The translations under genes and the position numbers were made by a program. Positions 61,244-64,000 of a DNA stretch of 64,000 nucleotides are shown here, piece by piece. This stretch comes from Aplysia californica (lineage: Eukaryota > Mollusca > Gastropoda > Aplysiida > Aplysiidae): assembly GCF_000002075.1 (NCBI RefSeq), contig NW_004797607.1:212289-276288 (forward strand). The letters run 5' to 3'. How positions within the stretch are numbered: position 1 is the first letter of the stretch; every line of letters begins with the position of its first letter. The notes under the pieces are model-generated. The model was not told where the DNA came from. It did not search any database and was given only the letters and a program-made list of their open reading frames with translations.

Positions 61244-64000
61244 GTAAGAACCCCGGGCTTGGCTCAGCTTGCGGCCCTGGCCTCTGACCTCTGACCTCAC
61301 TGTGGTTTGCTCAAATCCATGTATTGTATTTATGCTGCAAGATTGGTCACTTCGCCATTTCGGCAAACTATAAAAAAGCAACAACAAAAGTCCTCCACAG
61401 TGCCGGTAGCAACAACTATTTATTCAATAGGCCAAGGGTATTATTCTTTTTAAGGAATGACGTATTTTGTACTCAAAGAGTAGGACCAAATGGTTGTACT
61501 AAAAGAACATCTAATTGAGAAATGAAACAAGGCGTTCTCCGCAGTGCCATTGGCGACGTTTATATTTTTGTGCGTGATGATAATGATAATAAAAGCAATA
61601 ATAATAATAATAATAATCTTAATAATGATGATGAAGATAATTTTTATAGCGCTTGCTTCTTTGTGAATGCAGCTCTAGATGCTTTACAAAAATACAAGGG
61701 CAAATTCGGTGTTGATCAATACTGTACATACTGTGGAAAAATCTGTGTAGAATTAGAGGATGCTTTTATAGGGAGTGAACCATCTTGTAGCGTACAAGCT
61801 CTGCTGTGGTATGATGTATGCTACGCCCTTCTTCTATTCCTGGGACCTCCTGTATCAACTCACAAAGGCTTGAAACCTTCCCCCCCCCCTCCTCCTTTGA
61901 ATCCACCCAACCTACTCACCCTACTAGCAATTGTGTTCCTCTCATCCACTTTCCACACTAGCTATTGTGTTACTCTCACCCACTTCCAGGGGTGTAATTT
62001 TTTGGCAGATTTCCAAAAGTATGAAATAAATGCATGCCAACTTGACAGTTGAAGTCATTTTTGTCACAGTTTTACAAAATTGATGATTGTAATTTGGGTA
62101 TCAGATTACAGGCATGTCTTTTTTGGCCTTTCAAGCTGGCAAGAAAAATTTGACCGAATTTTCTACCGGTTTGGGTTCCAAAGTTGTAGTACATTGGAGA
62201 AAAGGGAGTGGGGGTGTCTAAAAAGAAGAATGTGGAGAAAATCTAGGCTAATGTTTGGAAAGAGAAAGCAACTGAACTCCCTAGTGACCAGTGGCCTATA
62301 TACATGTTTGCCATTCTTGGGCCTGTTGATGTGTCAGAACTGATGAGAGATTTTTATAGTTTAAAATCTCTTCAGTTTTTATCCTATTTCTAAAAACAGC
62401 TGAATCCCCCCCCCCCCCCCCCCTCACCCCGTCATCTCGAACACCCCTGGCATACTGATGTGGTTTCTGCTAACTCTGACAAAGCTTTTAGTGCTACCAT
62501 TTCCATTAAATGTGCTGTACTCGTTTCCAAAAGATTAAAATACCTCTCAATTTTTTAATATAATGAAAAGAATCAAGTCTTGCTCATATTGTTAAAGTCA
62601 TAGAGAAGCTTTTGTTTTATTTTTTCTTCTTTTTTCTTTCGTCTTTCCCTCTTTTGCTTTTCTTGTTAGTTTTAGGTACTCTTCCCTTATAATTAAGGAC
62701 TATCCTGCATAATTTAGACAATTTCACTGGTGTAAATGTTTAGTTTGTTATGTCTCTAGGGTCAACATTTTTGTGTTGCTGAGTGTCCTTTTGATCCTAG
62801 AAACCTTTGCCCAGTTAGATGTTACTTCTCTACTAATATGGTGGGTGTTAAAAATTCAGGTGTCGTCCTGCTTTCACCGAATTTGATACTTGTTTGAAGG
62901 GATAACAGTAAGACTTTAAATTTCTCAACAGCTGACATGTTGTCACAAAATACGAATCGCTAAATCTGCTTTTCTTTTTCCTTGTGTAATCAATGTACAG
63001 GTTGCTTCCCATTCTTATTGTGTATAAATCTTACGTCTCTTCAGTTTGCGCTTTGCATAGTCATGTATATAGGCCTACTATAGAAAGCATTTTTGTAAAC
63101 TCTATTTATCCAGGGTTGTACATATTCATATCTCTCCTTTGGATTTGTCTTGTCTTGGGTAGTTTTTTTCTATTTTTTTCAACTAAGCTGCTGTCCAAAG
63201 AATCTTTTAGAACAAAAGACAATAGTTCTTACATCATTTCAGAGACTGAAGTAATGAAATTGGGGGAATTGATAAATTTTGTAGAAGCCAGAGGGAAGCT
63301 CTAAATCACTAAGATCCATACGCCAAACCCCCATCCCTCCCCTGATGGAGTACTTTTTGATAATTTGGTGTTTTGTGTGAAATACTTTAGTACGGGGGGG
63401 GGTTTACTGCACATATTGTATTTGTGTTTTTATGTTATGTGATTATTGGTTGGGGTTTTTTGTGTTGTTTGTGTGTGTGTGGAGGGGGTGGAGGACTGAA
63501 AACAAATTACGTTCTATCTCCCTTCCTATGATGGTCTTTTTAATTTGCTGAAAACTTTGTTACCCAGCTGGAAGCTAAAGACGGTTGATTTTAATTCTAA
63601 GACAGCAAATAAAGTAATGAAACTTTCGAGTACAATCGATACCTCTTTGTTCTGTCAAGAAGGCTACCTGACCCAAAAGTAGAATAAAACTGGGGGGTTT
63701 TTTTTATATCAGTACATTTGTTTTGTTATGCGCTTTTTTTCTAGGACATGCAGCGATGTATGGGCCTGTCTTGCCATCATAGATGACTTGAATGAATTTA
63801 CTACTTTGTTTCTGACCGCTTTTATTATTTTTGTTCAGCTGTGCTCATCTGCTTCTAGAATTCTAGGCATAATATCCTGTTTCTACATCTTCTGTATCAT
63901 TCACCGGTCAGTCTCGCAACTGGTTCTTGGATACAAGCATAACTCTGTATATTTCTCGCAGTTGTTGTACTGAATGGAATTTTGCGTTTTGTTTGTTTCA
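61244..64000. other. Intron after the last visible exon
   Basis: It starts GTAAGAACC and runs past the window end without a recognisable exon. It holds a SINE-like tail relic (61570-61690), C runs near 61880 and 62405-62422, and T-rich DNA. AG sites near 63749 and 63572 are followed at once by in-frame stops in the required phase, so they are not accepted as exons. Confidence 0.7.
61570..61690 (-). repeat. SINE tail relic with (AAT)n
   Basis: An AAT-rich run is followed by TTTTATAGCGCTTGCTTC and GCTCTAGATGCTTTACAAA. This is the reverse-orientation 3' end of a tRNA-SINE of the same broad type as the one at 58258-58606. The rest of the element was not found. Confidence 0.5.

Noticed and set aside
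60558-61247. 229-residue open frame overlapping the last exon
   Set aside because: It uses a different frame from the splice-consistent one and consists of CA-repeat-derived His/Thr sequence.
61522-62052. 176-residue open frame after the last exon
   Set aside because: It starts in an AAT-rich SINE tail with poly-Asn and has no recognisable protein pattern or splice context.
63728-63973. Possible further exon or small protein at the window end
   Set aside because: In the phase required by the 61243 donor the AG at 63749 leads to an early stop, and the free open frame has no known pattern.

Overview
The window looks like genomic DNA from an invertebrate animal, most likely a mollusc and perhaps a gastropod. 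The evidence is one highly split gene with GT-AG introns, AT-rich pyrimidine-heavy introns, and many short interspersed repeats with tRNA-like heads or with a tail of a type I associate with mollusc genomes. The phylum is an inference; the animal origin is not in doubt.

Almost everything recognisable belongs to one plus-strand gene, the middle part of a spectraplakin (the fly Shot / worm VAB-10 / vertebrate MACF1-dystonin family of giant actin-microtubule-intermediate-filament linkers). I can chain 33 coding exons from 611 to 61243 with compatible splice phases throughout. They encode about 9,727 residues. Both ends of the gene lie outside the window: the actin-binding CH domains upstream, and the remaining spectrin repeats, EF hands and GAR domain downstream.

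Layout: (1) 611-22413, 21 small exons (1,066 residues) encode the plakin domain, including the SH3 fold buried in a spectrin repeat (8741-9375). (2) 23815-34749 is a single uninterrupted 10,935-nt exon carrying about 86 plectin-type repeats by eye. (3) 35807-48697 is a second giant exon (12,891 nt): a 1,200-residue Ser/Lys/Gln-rich region with tandem repeats, about 51 more divergent plectin repeats in two blocks, and a 1,350-residue disordered tail with two RVxF-like PP1 docking motifs. (4) 51301-59380, nine small exons encode spectrin repeats. (5) 61091-61243 is a Ser/Pro/Arg-rich exon of exactly 51 codons with phase 1 at both ends, downstream of a CA-repeat.

Both giant exons start and end at phase 0, as do the exons around them. 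Each can therefore be kept or skipped without a frameshift, which fits the known plectin-repeat-plus and -minus isoforms of spectraplakins. The introns hold microsatellites, one 100-N assembly gap, a sense-oriented repeat family whose tail often sits 20-45 nt before splice acceptors, tRNA-derived SINE remnants, and a pair of MITE-like elements. I saw no second protein gene, no structural RNA gene, no CRISPR and no retrovirus-like element.
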